Positions 35,787 through 44,991 of a stretch of 64,000 nt of DNA are shown here, piece after piece. The notes beneath the pieces are model-generated. The model was not told where the DNA came from. It did not search any database and saw only the letters and a list, made by a program, of their open reading frames with translations. The DNA lies in contig NZ_AP025472.1 of assembly GCF_024347395.1 (NCBI RefSeq), positions 124,001-188,000 of the forward strand, in the 5' to 3' direction. Position numbers and translations under genes: made by a program. Every line of letters starts with the position of its first letter. Within the stretch, counting starts at the first letter, position 1. Origin of the DNA: Vibrio cortegadensis (GTDB lineage Bacteria > Pseudomonadota > Gammaproteobacteria > Enterobacterales > Vibrionaceae).

Positions 35787-36530
35787 ATGATTCAACATAT
35801 CGTAATGGCTAACCAAGCATTTTGGTTTGATGACCAACTACTCAAAGAACCGGTTGAACGTGTTTTCGACGCGAAATATTGGCATGAACAAAGCAAAGTA
35901 ACAGGTAGTGCGACTGGTCGAGGAACGACTTGGTTTGTGCAGCTTGAAACTATGCAAGCTGCTTTGCGCCATTATCGACGTGGTGGCTTGTTTGGTAAGT
36001 TAGTTAAGGATCAGTACTGGTTTACTGACTGGAACCAGTCGCGTAGTGCTGAAGAATTTAACCTACTCCATCTGTTAATTGATGCAGGCGTAAATGTACC
36101 TAAGCCAATCGCAGCACGCGTGACAAAAATGGGCTTAACCTATAAAGCTGATTTGTTAAGTGAAAAAATACCCAACGCCAAGGATTTAGTGGATATATTA
36201 CAAACAAGATCATTGAGCAGAGATGAATATGTTTCTATTGGTTGCGAAGTCGCGAAAATGCATCAGGCAAACGTGAATCACACCGATCTTAATATCCACA
36301 ATATCTTAATCGATGGGCAGAACAAGGTGTGGATTATCGATTTCGATAAATGTGCCCAAGAGCCGGTCGCATCAAATGGGAAATGGAAGCAAAGTAACCT
36401 AGATCGTTTGCTGCGCTCGTTTAAGAAAGAACAGAAAAAACGTAATATTCAATGGAACGAACCTGAGTTCCAGTATTTATTTAGTGGCTATCAGCGCGGT
36501 GCTGGTCGTCAATCATCACGTTCAGTATAG
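35787..36530 (+). CDS. kdkA: 3-deoxy-D-manno-octulosonic acid kinase
   Basis: Phosphorylates the single Kdo of Kdo-lipid IVA at O-4, as in Haemophilus and Vibrio. The 247 residues show the kinase-like fold: GSATGRGTTWFV glycine-rich segment, VNHTDLNIHNILI (catalytic HxDLxxxN, about 168-180) and VWIIDFDK (metal-binding D). In-frame ATGs at 35787 and 35805 are both possible; neither has a clear SD. It follows dgkA by 33 bp and precedes the YejM-like gene by 9 bp. Confidence 0.93.
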   Translation: MIQHIVMANQAFWFDDQLLKEPVERVFDAKYWHEQSKVTGSATGRGTTWFVQLETMQAALRHYRRGGLFGKLVKDQYWFTDWNQSRSAEEFNLLHLLIDAGVNVPKPIAARVTKMGLTYKADLLSEKIPNAKDLVDILQTRSLSRDEYVSIGCEVAKMHQANVNHTDLNIHNILIDGQNKVWIIDFDKCAQEPVASNGKWKQSNLDRLLRSFKKEQKKRNIQWNEPEFQYLFSGYQRGAGRQSSRSV

Positions 36531-36539
36531 GAAGATTCA

Positions 36540-38396
36540 ATGCCGTTTAAGCAAAAACTTCATGCGCATGGCTGGTTTATTCTCTTTAATGCGCTAGTGG
36601 CCATTGCGATTGCTTGCCGTTACTACGCATTTTTACCTGAGTTCCCATCCGACTCTCTTACTATTGTGTTTCTGTTCGCTGGAACCTTTAGCCAAATGGT
36701 ATTGCTCGCGGCATTGATCGGTTTGATCTCTATGCCTGCTTTGCTGTTGCCTAAGCGTGGTAGAAACATTGTTCAAGCGGTCATTGCTTCCTTAGGCATT
36801 GCTGTTTTGTTCATTGATACGATTGTCTTTGCGCAATACCGTTTTCATATAAATGCGGTCGTTCTTGACCTTGTATTGTCTGGACAGGTGGTGAGTTTTC
36901 CATTAGTGACGTGGTTAACCGTTATTGGTGGCGTGTTGGTTTTGCTTGCTGCTCAATTTGCAGTAGTAACTTGGCTAGAACGCAGTAATAACCCAGTGAG
37001 ACAAGCGCCATTAAATCGTTACAAACTCGGTAAGAAATTTGCTTGGGTGACGTTTATTACGTTATTAATAACCAATGTTACCCATATCTGGGCGGCGGCA
37101 AATGTTTATCAGCCTGTCACTATGGTTAAGCGTTACCTTCCGGTTTTTTATCCTGCAACAGCAAACTCGTTTATGGAAAAAAGAGGTTGGATCGATCTCA
37201 AAGCAATCCAACAACAAAAAGCGATGAGTATTCGTCCGAAAAGTGACTTAAATTATCCACTGACGCCAGTGAAATTTAATGCTGTAGAAGCACCAACCAA
37301 TATCTTACTCGTTGTAGTCGATTCATGGAGAGCGGATACCTTTAACGCAGATAACACACCATATATGTGGGAATACGCGAAAAATGGTGTAATGTTCCAG
37401 GATCATATCGCAACCGGTAACGCTACTCGTACTGGTATCTTTGGTCTATTTTATGGGCTGCCTGGAACTTATTGGCACGGCTTCCTTGCCAACCAACAGT
37501 CACCAGTATTGGTTGATAGATTACAAGAGCTTGATTACCAACTAGGTCTATTCTCAGCTGCTCGCCTAACGAGCCCAGAGTTCCACCAAACTGTATTCGT
37601 AAATGTGCCAGATATACGCGTTACCTCTATTGGTCGATCCCCATCCGCTCGTGATAAACGTTTAACGGAAGATTGGATGGATTGGTATGATAAACGCGAT
37701 AAAAGTAAGCCAGCATTTTCATTCTTATTTTATGATGCGCCACACGGCTATGACTTCCCGGCTGATTTTGAGCATAAATATGAGCCGATGATTGATAGGG
37801 TTGATTATCTTGAACTAGATAACGATTCCGATAGAGAAGGTTTCATTAATCGCTACAAAACCAGTGTTCGTTATGTCGACACCCAAGTGAAACGTGCTTT
37901 AGATAAACTCAAAGCAGCAGGTGATTTGGAAAATACACTTGTTATTATCACTGGTGATCACAGCCAAGAGATGAATGACAACAAACAAAACTACTGGGGA
38001 CACAATAGCAACTTCACTCGCGCTCAAACCCATGTGCCATTTGTGATGTTCGGCCCAGGCGTCAGTTCTGTTGGTCAATTGGCTGATAATGCGAAACTGA
38101 CCACTTCCCATGAAGATGTAGCCCCTACATTAATGAATCATTATTTAGGGTCAACGGGTGAAGTTGAAAGCTACTCTACAGGTGCTGATTTGTTTGGTGA
38201 CAAGGTGAAACGCGACTGGATCATGAGTTCAAGTTACAGTGGATACGCTATTATCTATGATGATGTGATCATTGAAGTAAATGGTACGGGGCAATCTCAA
38301 ATTCTTGATAGTTCTTATCGCCCGTTAAAAGATGAAACCATGAACTATCAATACGTCCAGCAAGCGCTCGAGAAGATCAGTCGCTTTAGGAAGTAG
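36540..38396 (+). CDS. YejM/PbgA/LapC-like inner membrane protein (DUF3413 and sulfatase-like domain)
   Basis: In E. coli, YejM (LapC/PbgA) senses LPS and slows FtsH-LapB degradation of LpxC. The 618 residues have an N-terminal DUF3413 membrane domain with five segments (about 10-185) and a periplasmic alkaline-phosphatase-like domain (about 250-600) with NILLVVVDSWRADTFN and the TRTGIFGLFYGLPG segment shared with YejM. ITGDHSQEMND keeps metal-site residues. SD AGGAAG precedes the start. Location in the LPS core locus beside kdkA fits a role in LPS amount or core modification; a true transferase function is possible. Confidence 0.82.
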   Translation: MPFKQKLHAHGWFILFNALVAIAIACRYYAFLPEFPSDSLTIVFLFAGTFSQMVLLAALIGLISMPALLLPKRGRNIVQAVIASLGIAVLFIDTIVFAQYRFHINAVVLDLVLSGQVVSFPLVTWLTVIGGVLVLLAAQFAVVTWLERSNNPVRQAPLNRYKLGKKFAWVTFITLLITNVTHIWAAANVYQPVTMVKRYLPVFYPATANSFMEKRGWIDLKAIQQQKAMSIRPKSDLNYPLTPVKFNAVEAPTNILLVVVDSWRADTFNADNTPYMWEYAKNGVMFQDHIATGNATRTGIFGLFYGLPGTYWHGFLANQQSPVLVDRLQELDYQLGLFSAARLTSPEFHQTVFVNVPDIRVTSIGRSPSARDKRLTEDWMDWYDKRDKSKPAFSFLFYDAPHGYDFPADFEHKYEPMIDRVDYLELDNDSDREGFINRYKTSVRYVDTQVKRALDKLKAAGDLENTLVIITGDHSQEMNDNKQNYWGHNSNFTRAQTHVPFVMFGPGVSSVGQLADNAKLTTSHEDVAPTLMNHYLGSTGEVESYSTGADLFGDKVKRDWIMSSSYSGYAIIYDDVIIEVNGTGQSQILDSSYRPLKDETMNYQYVQQALEKISRFRK

Positions 38397-38423
38397 TTGT
38401 TTAAATACAAACAATCGTAATTA

Positions 38424-38468
38424 CAGCCCTTACTACGTATCTAATTTGCGGTAAGGGCGGTAGATATA
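38424..38468 (+). promoter_or_regulatory. JUMPstart element with ops core (RfaH recruitment site)
   Basis: AAGGGCGGTAG at 38453-38463 contains the ops core GGCGGTAG (38456-38463), as in the JUMPstart sequences of enterobacterial polysaccharide operons. An upstream GCCCTTAC (38426-38433) can pair with GTAAGGGC (38451-38458). It lies 40 bp before the first gene of a 19-kb plus-strand polysaccharide run. RfaH bound here would suppress Rho termination across the operon. The base after GGCGGTAGAT is A, where E. coli ops has T. Confidence 0.8.
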
Positions 38469-38501
38469 GTGACACAAAAGCTGGAATTAAGAGGTCAATG
38501 A

Positions 38502-39113
38502 ATGCGTGATTTTACTCAATGGGAAGTTATAGGAAAAGGCAGTGAAAGAACGTGCTATCAAGACCCTGATGACAGTTCTCGTTGTATTAAAGTGAGCCAT
38601 AAGAAAAACTCCAAACAATCATTGCGAGAAATTAAATATTTCAAACTTTTGAAGAAAGAAAATAAATCATTTGCACATATTCCTCAAATCTTCCAATTCA
38701 TAGAGAAAGATGATCTTATCGGAATAGAGCAAGAAGTTATTCTTGATGATTCAAAAGAAATATCCAAAAATATTTACGACTATATAGCTGATAATAGAAC
38801 AAATGATGAATTAAATGAATTTTATCGTCAACTTGAAATATTAGAGTTGTATCTCATTGATAATAATATTATACCAAGTGACTTGGTTACGAGTAATTTA
38901 TTAGTTTGTAATAAAAATAAAGAACTTAAAGTTTATATAATTGATGGGTTTGGTGGGGCAGAGTTTTTCCCTTTATCTAATTATATTAAGCTGTTGGGTC
39001 AGCATAAGATTAAGAGGAAATGGAAAAAATTTATGAGCGGATTTGTAAACAGGTTAGTTTTGAAAAATCACAAAGAGTTTTATTTAAAATTCAGAGAAGC
39101 TAATGATGAATGA
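38502..39113 (+). CDS. YrbL-like (PhoP-network) protein, kinase-fold
   Basis: Matches the YrbL family (PhoP regulatory network protein in Salmonella/E. coli), which has a protein-kinase-like fold of unknown substrate. The 203 residues show GKGSERTCYQD (nucleotide-loop-like), IKVSHK (Lys), and a C-terminal VYIIDGFGG in place of the DFG-type metal motif; a clear HxD is not seen (IIPSDLVTSNLLV stands in its place). Base composition is much more A/T-rich than dgkA-kdkA. First gene after the JUMPstart element, so probably induced with the polysaccharide genes. Confidence 0.8.
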   Translation: MRDFTQWEVIGKGSERTCYQDPDDSSRCIKVSHKKNSKQSLREIKYFKLLKKENKSFAHIPQIFQFIEKDDLIGIEQEVILDDSKEISKNIYDYIADNRTNDELNEFYRQLEILELYLIDNNIIPSDLVTSNLLVCNKNKELKVYIIDGFGGAEFFPLSNYIKLLGQHKIKRKWKKFMSGFVNRLVLKNHKEFYLKFREANDE

Positions 39114-39157
39114 TTTAATTATTCAGTTTCAATAGTGAGGAGTGATTGATTTAGTAC

Positions 39158-39186
39158 TTTTGAAGTGTTTTTTTTGTCTGTATAAT
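39158..39186 (+). promoter_or_regulatory. Possible internal promoter before the acyltransferase gene
   Basis: TTTTGA (39158-39163), 17-base T-rich spacer, consensus TATAAT (39181-39186), 35 bp before the acyltransferase start. The -35 is poor. Confidence 0.4.
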
Positions 39187-39220
39187 CACCACTCTTTATT
39201 TTTTATTTTATGAGTGATTA

Positions 39221-41194
39221 ATGATTGCAAGTGGATACAGAGATGATATCAGTGGCTTAAGGGCCTTGGCTGTTGTTATCGTCATTCTTTTTCATACAGG
39301 GTTTACTTCGGTTTCTGGTGGGTATGTCGGTGTCGATGTATTCTTTGTCCTGTCTGGATTCTTAATTACTTCGATACTGTACAAAGACCTTGTCGCAGGA
39401 GAGTTCTCCTACAAGAAGTTCTACCTTCGTCGTGTTAGGCGGTTAATTCCGGTACTACTAGTCGTACTTGCTTTTACTCTCACGACTTGCTGGTTTTTTC
39501 TTTTACCTGAAGATTTTTATCGTACAGTAAATGGAGCCGGGACGGCTTTCCTTTCTGTAAGTAACTTTTATTTCAGCAATATAACGTCAGGGTATTGGGG
39601 GGCAAGAAGTCAGCTTGTTCCTCTCATCCATACTTGGTCGCTATCGGTTGAAGAGCAGTTTTACATCATTTGGCCAACTCTTCTTCTGTTGCTGTTTAAA
39701 GTGTTTAAAAAACAGCGCCTTTCATCTTTTGTGCTACTGCTGGTCGTTGTATTTCTAGGATTGTCAGAATACCTTGCTCGTTATAGCCCAAACAGTGCTT
39801 ACTATCTATTACCCGCTCGTTCATATGAATTGCTTATGGGGGCTTGGTTAGCATTAACTCTTCATCGCATACCCGTTATTAACGCTAAATTGAATCATTT
39901 ATTATCAATAATTGCATTGGTTAGCATTGTAGCGATGGCTTTTGTTTTAAGAGAGGGGAGTGTCTTTCCTGGAATCAACGCCGCGGTTGTATGCCTTGCG
40001 ACTGTGATTTTGTTAATTACGGGGAAAGATAAAGACAACCAAGGGATTATCAATAAATTGATGTCTAATAAGGTTGTCGCATATATCGGCTTGATTTCCT
40101 ATTCATTGTATCTGTGGCATTGGCCGATCAATGTTTTTTGTAACTACCTTTCAATTGAGAAAACTCTACCAATTAAAGCTGCGATATTGACGCTTACCTT
40201 TGTCATGTCGGTTCTGAGTTATCATTTTGTTGAGCAAGCTTTTAGATTCAAGTATGTATTTTCACCACGTAAAACCTTTGCGCTATTTCTTGGAGTTCCG
40301 TTTGCCTTGTTGCTCTCAACCGTTTTAATAACTAAAGAGCATGATGGCTTTCCTGAGCGGTTCTCAGGTGAAGGTAACGATCGCTTATCTGTTTTTATTT
40401 CAACTAATTACAATGATTGTACAGCGGCATACTGTGGGCCTGAATATAAGAACAAATTTTCGACCGACTATATAGAATCAGATTTTCTATTAGTGGGAGA
40501 CTCACACGCGCAATCTATGGAAGGCTTTTTTAATTCATTAGCCAATGATGCAGAAAAACAAGGGACGCTTGTATATAACGGCGGGACACCATTCTTAGTG
40601 GATGTCGAGCGTTATGATACGAAGCGAGAAGGTTTCACATCGTACTCCGCAAAAAACAAACAAACGCAAGAGATGATAGAGAACTTCAAAGGTGACACCG
40701 TTGTCCTGACTGCTCGTTATTCAAAATATGTGGATGAATTTTATGATTCGTGGTTTATGAGAGAGGGAGATACACCTTCTTATGAGCAATCCTTAGAAAA
40801 CTTTAAATCTAGCATGATTAGCACTATTGACTATATTTTAAGTCAGGACAAGAGGTTAATCATTGTTGAGGATGTGCCGTATTTTCCTGTCGATAAGTCA
40901 AAATGTGAAATTTTGAAATCACGCTTTGAAGGCTCAACGCTTTGTTCAAGTAGTGAAGACCGAGCGGTTATTGAAGACTTTCAGCAGTTTGAAACGGAAT
41001 TCTTTGCGAAAGTGAAGCCTCTCTATCCACAAGTTCTTTTTATCAATACACGAGAATTGCTTTGTGACTCACAACAATGTTACGTCGCAAAAGAAGGGTT
41101 AACGTACTACAAAGATAATGGACACTTAAATTATGTCGGTTCAAAAGCTCTTGGGCAAAAGTATCTACAGCGTGACAGTAATCCATTAAATTAA
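39221..41194 (+). CDS. Acyltransferase-3 (OafA/YrhL type) with C-terminal SGNH domain
   Basis: Membrane O-acyltransferase that acetylates surface glycans. The 657 residues have an acyltransferase-3 domain of about ten membrane segments (residues 10-375), with the family motifs YRDDISGLRALAVV, FFVLSGFLI and HTWSLSVEEQFYIIWP. A periplasmic SGNH hydrolase-like domain follows (about 410-655), with GDSH (LLVGDSHAQSM) and the catalytic DxxH (DNGHLN) near the end. This fused form is known from Salmonella OafA. The likely acceptor is the LPS outer core or the nonulosonate made downstream. Confidence 0.9.
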   Translation: MIASGYRDDISGLRALAVVIVILFHTGFTSVSGGYVGVDVFFVLSGFLITSILYKDLVAGEFSYKKFYLRRVRRLIPVLLVVLAFTLTTCWFFLLPEDFYRTVNGAGTAFLSVSNFYFSNITSGYWGARSQLVPLIHTWSLSVEEQFYIIWPTLLLLLFKVFKKQRLSSFVLLLVVVFLGLSEYLARYSPNSAYYLLPARSYELLMGAWLALTLHRIPVINAKLNHLLSIIALVSIVAMAFVLREGSVFPGINAAVVCLATVILLITGKDKDNQGIINKLMSNKVVAYIGLISYSLYLWHWPINVFCNYLSIEKTLPIKAAILTLTFVMSVLSYHFVEQAFRFKYVFSPRKTFALFLGVPFALLLSTVLITKEHDGFPERFSGEGNDRLSVFISTNYNDCTAAYCGPEYKNKFSTDYIESDFLLVGDSHAQSMEGFFNSLANDAEKQGTLVYNGGTPFLVDVERYDTKREGFTSYSAKNKQTQEMIENFKGDTVVLTARYSKYVDEFYDSWFMREGDTPSYEQSLENFKSSMISTIDYILSQDKRLIIVEDVPYFPVDKSKCEILKSRFEGSTLCSSSEDRAVIEDFQQFETEFFAKVKPLYPQVLFINTRELLCDSQQCYVAKEGLTYYKDNGHLNYVGSKALGQKYLQRDSNPLN

Positions 41195-41233
41195 GCATTT
41201 ATCACAAGGGTTAACCTATATTACTGGGTTAAT

Positions 41234-41305
41234 AGCGGTGAAGTGGCGAACCGCTTCGAACATAGAGTAATTTAGTCCCAGCTGAAATCACTTTTAGCTG
41301 GGACT
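41234..41305 (+). other. Two stem-loops between the acyltransferase and nonulosonate genes
   Basis: AGCGGT/ACCGCT (41234-41255) and a perfect 10-bp stem AGTCCCAGCT/AGCTGGGACT (41274-41283 with 41296-41305). Neither is followed by a T-run, so intrinsic termination would be weak. They could be Rho-dependent or RNA-processing points that RfaH antitermination must pass. Confidence 0.5.
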
Positions 41306-41368
41306 TCGCTTTCGCCATTCGTAACCTTGGTTTAAAATCCTACTATTACTAACAAAAGTAGCCATCAT

Positions 41369-42559
41369 ATGAATTCAACTCTCTCTCTTATCGGCCGCAC
41401 CGATGCCCTTTTTACTCAAGATATCTCTAGCCATGAAGCTGAGCTGTCGCGAATTGTGTCTGAATCTCGCTTTCTAGTTCTAGGTGGCGCGGGCTCTATA
41501 GGCCAGGCTGTGACCAAAGAAATTTTCAAACGTCACCCTCAGAAGCTTCATGTTGTTGATATCAGTGAAAACAATATGGTGGAGTTGGTTCGTGATATTC
41601 GCAGCTCATTTGGCTATATCAATGGTGATTTTCAAACCTTTGCACTAGACATCGGTTCTATAGAATACGACGCATTCATCAAAGCTGATGGACAGTACGA
41701 TTACGTATTAAATTTATCAGCTCTTAAACATGTTCGCAGTGAAAAAGATCCGTTTACTTTAATGCGCATGATTGATGTGAATGTGTTTAATACCGATAAA
41801 ACTATTCAACAATCGATTGATGCGGGAGCTAAGAAATACTTCTGTGTGTCGACAGATAAAGCGGCTAACCCTGTCAACATGATGGGCGCGTCTAAACGTA
41901 TTATGGAAATGTTCCTAATGCGGAAGAGTGAGCAGATGGCTATCTCAACCGCCCGCTTTGCGAATGTCGCCTTTTCTGATGGATCTCTTCTGCATGGCTT
42001 TAATCAACGCATTCAAAAGAATCAGCCGATTGTGGCGCCAAACGATATCAAACGCTATTTCGTTACCCCTCAAGAATCCGGTGAGCTTTGTTTGATGTCT
42101 TGTATCTTTGGCGAAAACCGCGACATCTTCTTCCCTAAACTGAGTGAAGCGCTACACCTAATTTCATTTGCAGACATTGCCGTTAAGTACTTGAAACAAA
42201 TTGGTTATGAACCACACTTGTGTGAGAGTGAAGATGAGGCGCGTGAACTCGCTAAAACATTACCTGCACAAGGGAAGTGGCCATGTTTGTTTACTTCTAG
42301 TGATACAACGGGTGAGAAAGACTTTGAAGAGTTTTTTACCGATAAAGAAACACTAGATATGGGTCGCTTTGATAATTTAGGTATCATCAAAAATGATCCG
42401 CTTTATCAGCAAGAACTTCTTGAATTATTTGAACAAAAAATTGGTCAAATGAAGTCAGAACGTCAGTGGACCAAAGAAGAAGTTGTCAAATTATTCTTTA
42501 CCATGATCCCTGATTTCGGGCACAAAGAGACAGGCAAATACCTTGATAGCAAGATGTAA
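41369..42559 (+). CDS. LegB-like nucleotide-sugar 4,6-dehydratase
   Basis: First committed enzyme of the legionaminic-type pathway: converts an NDP-GlcNAc (GDP in Campylobacter LegB) to the 4-keto-6-deoxy sugar. The 396 residues form an extended SDR of the FlaA1/PseB/LegB group: nucleotide-binding GGAGSIGQAV (about 39-48), ALKHVRSEKDPF, and the active-site signature STDKAANPVNMMGASK (about 171-186). The C-terminal 100 residues go beyond PseB length, as in LegB. The full leg/ptm gene set around it supports legionaminate over pseudaminate. First gene after a 174-bp gap. Confidence 0.85.
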   Translation: MNSTLSLIGRTDALFTQDISSHEAELSRIVSESRFLVLGGAGSIGQAVTKEIFKRHPQKLHVVDISENNMVELVRDIRSSFGYINGDFQTFALDIGSIEYDAFIKADGQYDYVLNLSALKHVRSEKDPFTLMRMIDVNVFNTDKTIQQSIDAGAKKYFCVSTDKAANPVNMMGASKRIMEMFLMRKSEQMAISTARFANVAFSDGSLLHGFNQRIQKNQPIVAPNDIKRYFVTPQESGELCLMSCIFGENRDIFFPKLSEALHLISFADIAVKYLKQIGYEPHLCESEDEARELAKTLPAQGKWPCLFTSSDTTGEKDFEEFFTDKETLDMGRFDNLGIIKNDPLYQQELLELFEQKIGQMKSERQWTKEEVVKLFFTMIPDFGHKETGKYLDSKM

Positions 42560-42618
42560 TCTAGAGTGCCTAATTTAGTGTTAATCGATAAGCTTCAAAT
42601 AACGTAGAGAGTTGAGTA

Positions 42619-43764
42619 ATGAGCAAGACACCACTAGTTGAGTTTGTGCGAGATATTTATCAAACCAATGACTTTATTCCACTGCATGCTCCAACATTTG
42701 ATGGTAATGAGCAGAAATATGTTTTAGAAACCATCCAAAGCACTTTTGTATCGAGTGTCGGCAAATTTGTCGATGAGTTTGAGCAGAAAATAGAAGCTTA
42801 TACGGGTACAAAAAAAGCGGTGGCGACAGTTAATGGGACAGCTGCACTTCATGCCGCGCTTTACATGGCAGGTATTCAAACTGGTGATTTCGTTATTACT
42901 CAAGCTCTGACGTTTGTCGCGACGTGTAATGCCTTACACCATATGGGGGCTGAACCGATCTTTGTTGATGTGTCACCAGTGAGTTTAGGGCTTTGTCCTA
43001 AAGCCATGGATGAATACTTAATGCAACATGCACAAGTTACAGATACTGGCTGTATTCATAAACAAACTAAACGTCCAATTCGTGCGGTTGTACCCATGCA
43101 TACTTTCGGTCACCCTGTTGAGTTAGATGAATTGATTGCCGTTTGTCAGAAGTGGAATATTGTTTTAGTTGAAGACGCTGCTGAAAGTTTAGGCTCTTTC
43201 TATAAAGGTAAGCATACAGGTACTTTGGGCGATTTTGGTGCGGTCAGCTTCAATGGTAATAAAATTATTACCACTGGTGGTGGTGGCATGGTGTTATGCA
43301 AAACAGCAGAGCTTGGCGCTCGAACTAAGCACGTCACGACAACGGCAAAAGTGCCGCATCCTTATGAGTTTTATCATGATGAAGCTGGTTTTAACTATCG
43401 CATGCCAAACTTAAACGCAGCTTTGGGTTGCGCTCAAATGGAAGTGCTAGAGCCATATCTAGCACAGAAGCGAGTGTTGGCGGGTCGTTATCAAGCGTTT
43501 TTTGCTGAGAGTGATTTCCAATTTGTGGTTGAGCCTGAATATGCTCAATCTAACTACTGGTTAAATGCGGTGATTTGTCCATCAGTACAAGCTCGTGATG
43601 ACATGTTAAAGCAAACAAACGAATCAGGTGTTATGACTCGGCCTATTTGGCAGTTGATGCATCGTTTGCCTATGTTTAAAGATGCGCCTCGTGGTGATTT
43701 AACCCAGTCAGAGCAGATTGAAGCGCATTTGATTAATTTGCCGAGCACACCTATAGCTCTGTAG
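42619..43764 (+). CDS. LegC-family PLP-dependent aminotransferase
   Basis: Adds the C4 amino group to the 4-keto sugar from the dehydratase (DegT/DnrJ/EryC1 family). The 381 residues show FIPLHAPTFDGNEQKYVLETI near the start, VVPMHTFGHPV, VEDAAESLGSFYKG (cofactor Asp) and the PLP-lysine region FNGNKIITTGGGG (about 213-225). It follows the dehydratase by 59 bp. Substrate and stereochemistry are inferred from the operon. Confidence 0.87.
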   Translation: MSKTPLVEFVRDIYQTNDFIPLHAPTFDGNEQKYVLETIQSTFVSSVGKFVDEFEQKIEAYTGTKKAVATVNGTAALHAALYMAGIQTGDFVITQALTFVATCNALHHMGAEPIFVDVSPVSLGLCPKAMDEYLMQHAQVTDTGCIHKQTKRPIRAVVPMHTFGHPVELDELIAVCQKWNIVLVEDAAESLGSFYKGKHTGTLGDFGAVSFNGNKIITTGGGGMVLCKTAELGARTKHVTTTAKVPHPYEFYHDEAGFNYRMPNLNAALGCAQMEVLEPYLAQKRVLAGRYQAFFAESDFQFVVEPEYAQSNYWLNAVICPSVQARDDMLKQTNESGVMTRPIWQLMHRLPMFKDAPRGDLTQSEQIEAHLINLPSTPIAL

Positions 43765-43799
43765 TTGTAAAAAAGATAACAAGAGATAGTCGGTTTATT

Positions 43800-44984
43800 A
43801 TGAGCAAGCAAGTCATGAATAAGAAAATAGCCGTTTTTACAGGCACAAGAGCAGAGTACGGTCTGCTCTTTTGGCTTTTAAAAGATATTCAGAATGATCC
43901 AGACCTTCAGTTGCAACTTTTGGTTTCAGGCATGCATTTATCTCCAGAATTTGGCGAAACGTATCAGCAAATAGAAGCGGATGGTTTTGTGATTGATGAA
44001 AAGATTGAGATCCTTCTTTCATCAGACTCTGCGGTAGGTACGGCTAAAAGTATGGGGCTTGGGGTATTAGGCTTCTCAGATGCTTTAGCACGTTTGAAAC
44101 CGGATGTATTGGTTATTTTGGGTGATCGATTTGAAGCGTTAGCCGCCGCGCAAACAGCCATGATCATGCGTATACCCATCGTTCATTTGCATGGTGGCGA
44201 GATCACCGAAGGCGCATATGATGATTCGATTCGTCATGCCATCACTAAGCTTAGCTACCTGCATGGCACATCAACGGAAGAGTATCGCCAACGTGTGATA
44301 CAGCTTGGTGAAGATCCGAATCGAGTACAAAATGTTGGAGCGATTGGGTTAGATCACCTTAAGCGTGCAACATTTATGTCGGTCCCTGAGCTATCCAAGT
44401 CATTGGATTTTACTCTCGATAAGCCTTTCTTTTTGGTCACTTACCATCCCGTAACACTAGGTAATGAAGCGCCAGAAGAGAGTTTCCAAGCTTTACTCAA
44501 TGCGTTAGATGAGTACCCCGATCATCAAGTTATTTTAACCTACCCCAATGCGGATGATGGTGGGCGACGTATTATTCCAATCCTTGAAGAATACGCGCGT
44601 AATAACCCAGAACGAGTGTTCGCTATCCCTTCTTTAGGGCAGGTTCGTTACCTGAGTTCCGTTATGCACGCTACTGCTGTTATTGGTAATTCATCAAGTG
44701 GCATTATTGAAGTTCCAGCGTTTGATGTTCCAACGGTCAATATAGGTTCGAGACAAAAAGGACGCTTAGCCGCTAAGAGTGTTTTGAATGTGGAAGCAGA
44801 TCAGTCATCAATATCAGAAGCCATTCAGAACGCGATTTCTCGTGCTTACAAGGATGGTGATGAACATATTCATAATCCATATGGTCAGGGTGATACCAGC
44901 GGTCAAGTCATTGAAATGATCAAATCGTTGCAATTCACCCCAAGTAAAGCGTTTTACGATATAACTTTTAACGATGTAGAGTGA
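43800..44984 (+). CDS. NeuC/LegG-type hydrolysing UDP-sugar 2-epimerase
   Basis: Removes the nucleotide and epimerises C2 to release the free 2,4-diacetamido-2,4,6-trideoxymannose. The 394 residues have the NeuC start KIAVFTGTRAEYGLL, LVILGDRFEALAAA, HLHGGEITEGAYDDSIRHA and the C-terminal GNSSSGIIEVPAFDVPTVNIG nucleotide-binding segment. In a locus with LegB and LegC, LegG is more likely than the NeuC of sialic acid. The next gene starts 8 bp later. Confidence 0.88.
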   Translation: MSKQVMNKKIAVFTGTRAEYGLLFWLLKDIQNDPDLQLQLLVSGMHLSPEFGETYQQIEADGFVIDEKIEILLSSDSAVGTAKSMGLGVLGFSDALARLKPDVLVILGDRFEALAAAQTAMIMRIPIVHLHGGEITEGAYDDSIRHAITKLSYLHGTSTEEYRQRVIQLGEDPNRVQNVGAIGLDHLKRATFMSVPELSKSLDFTLDKPFFLVTYHPVTLGNEAPEESFQALLNALDEYPDHQVILTYPNADDGGRRIIPILEEYARNNPERVFAIPSLGQVRYLSSVMHATAVIGNSSSGIIEVPAFDVPTVNIGSRQKGRLAAKSVLNVEADQSSISEAIQNAISRAYKDGDEHIHNPYGQGDTSGQVIEMIKSLQFTPSKAFYDITFNDVE

Positions 44985-44991
44985 GAGAGTC

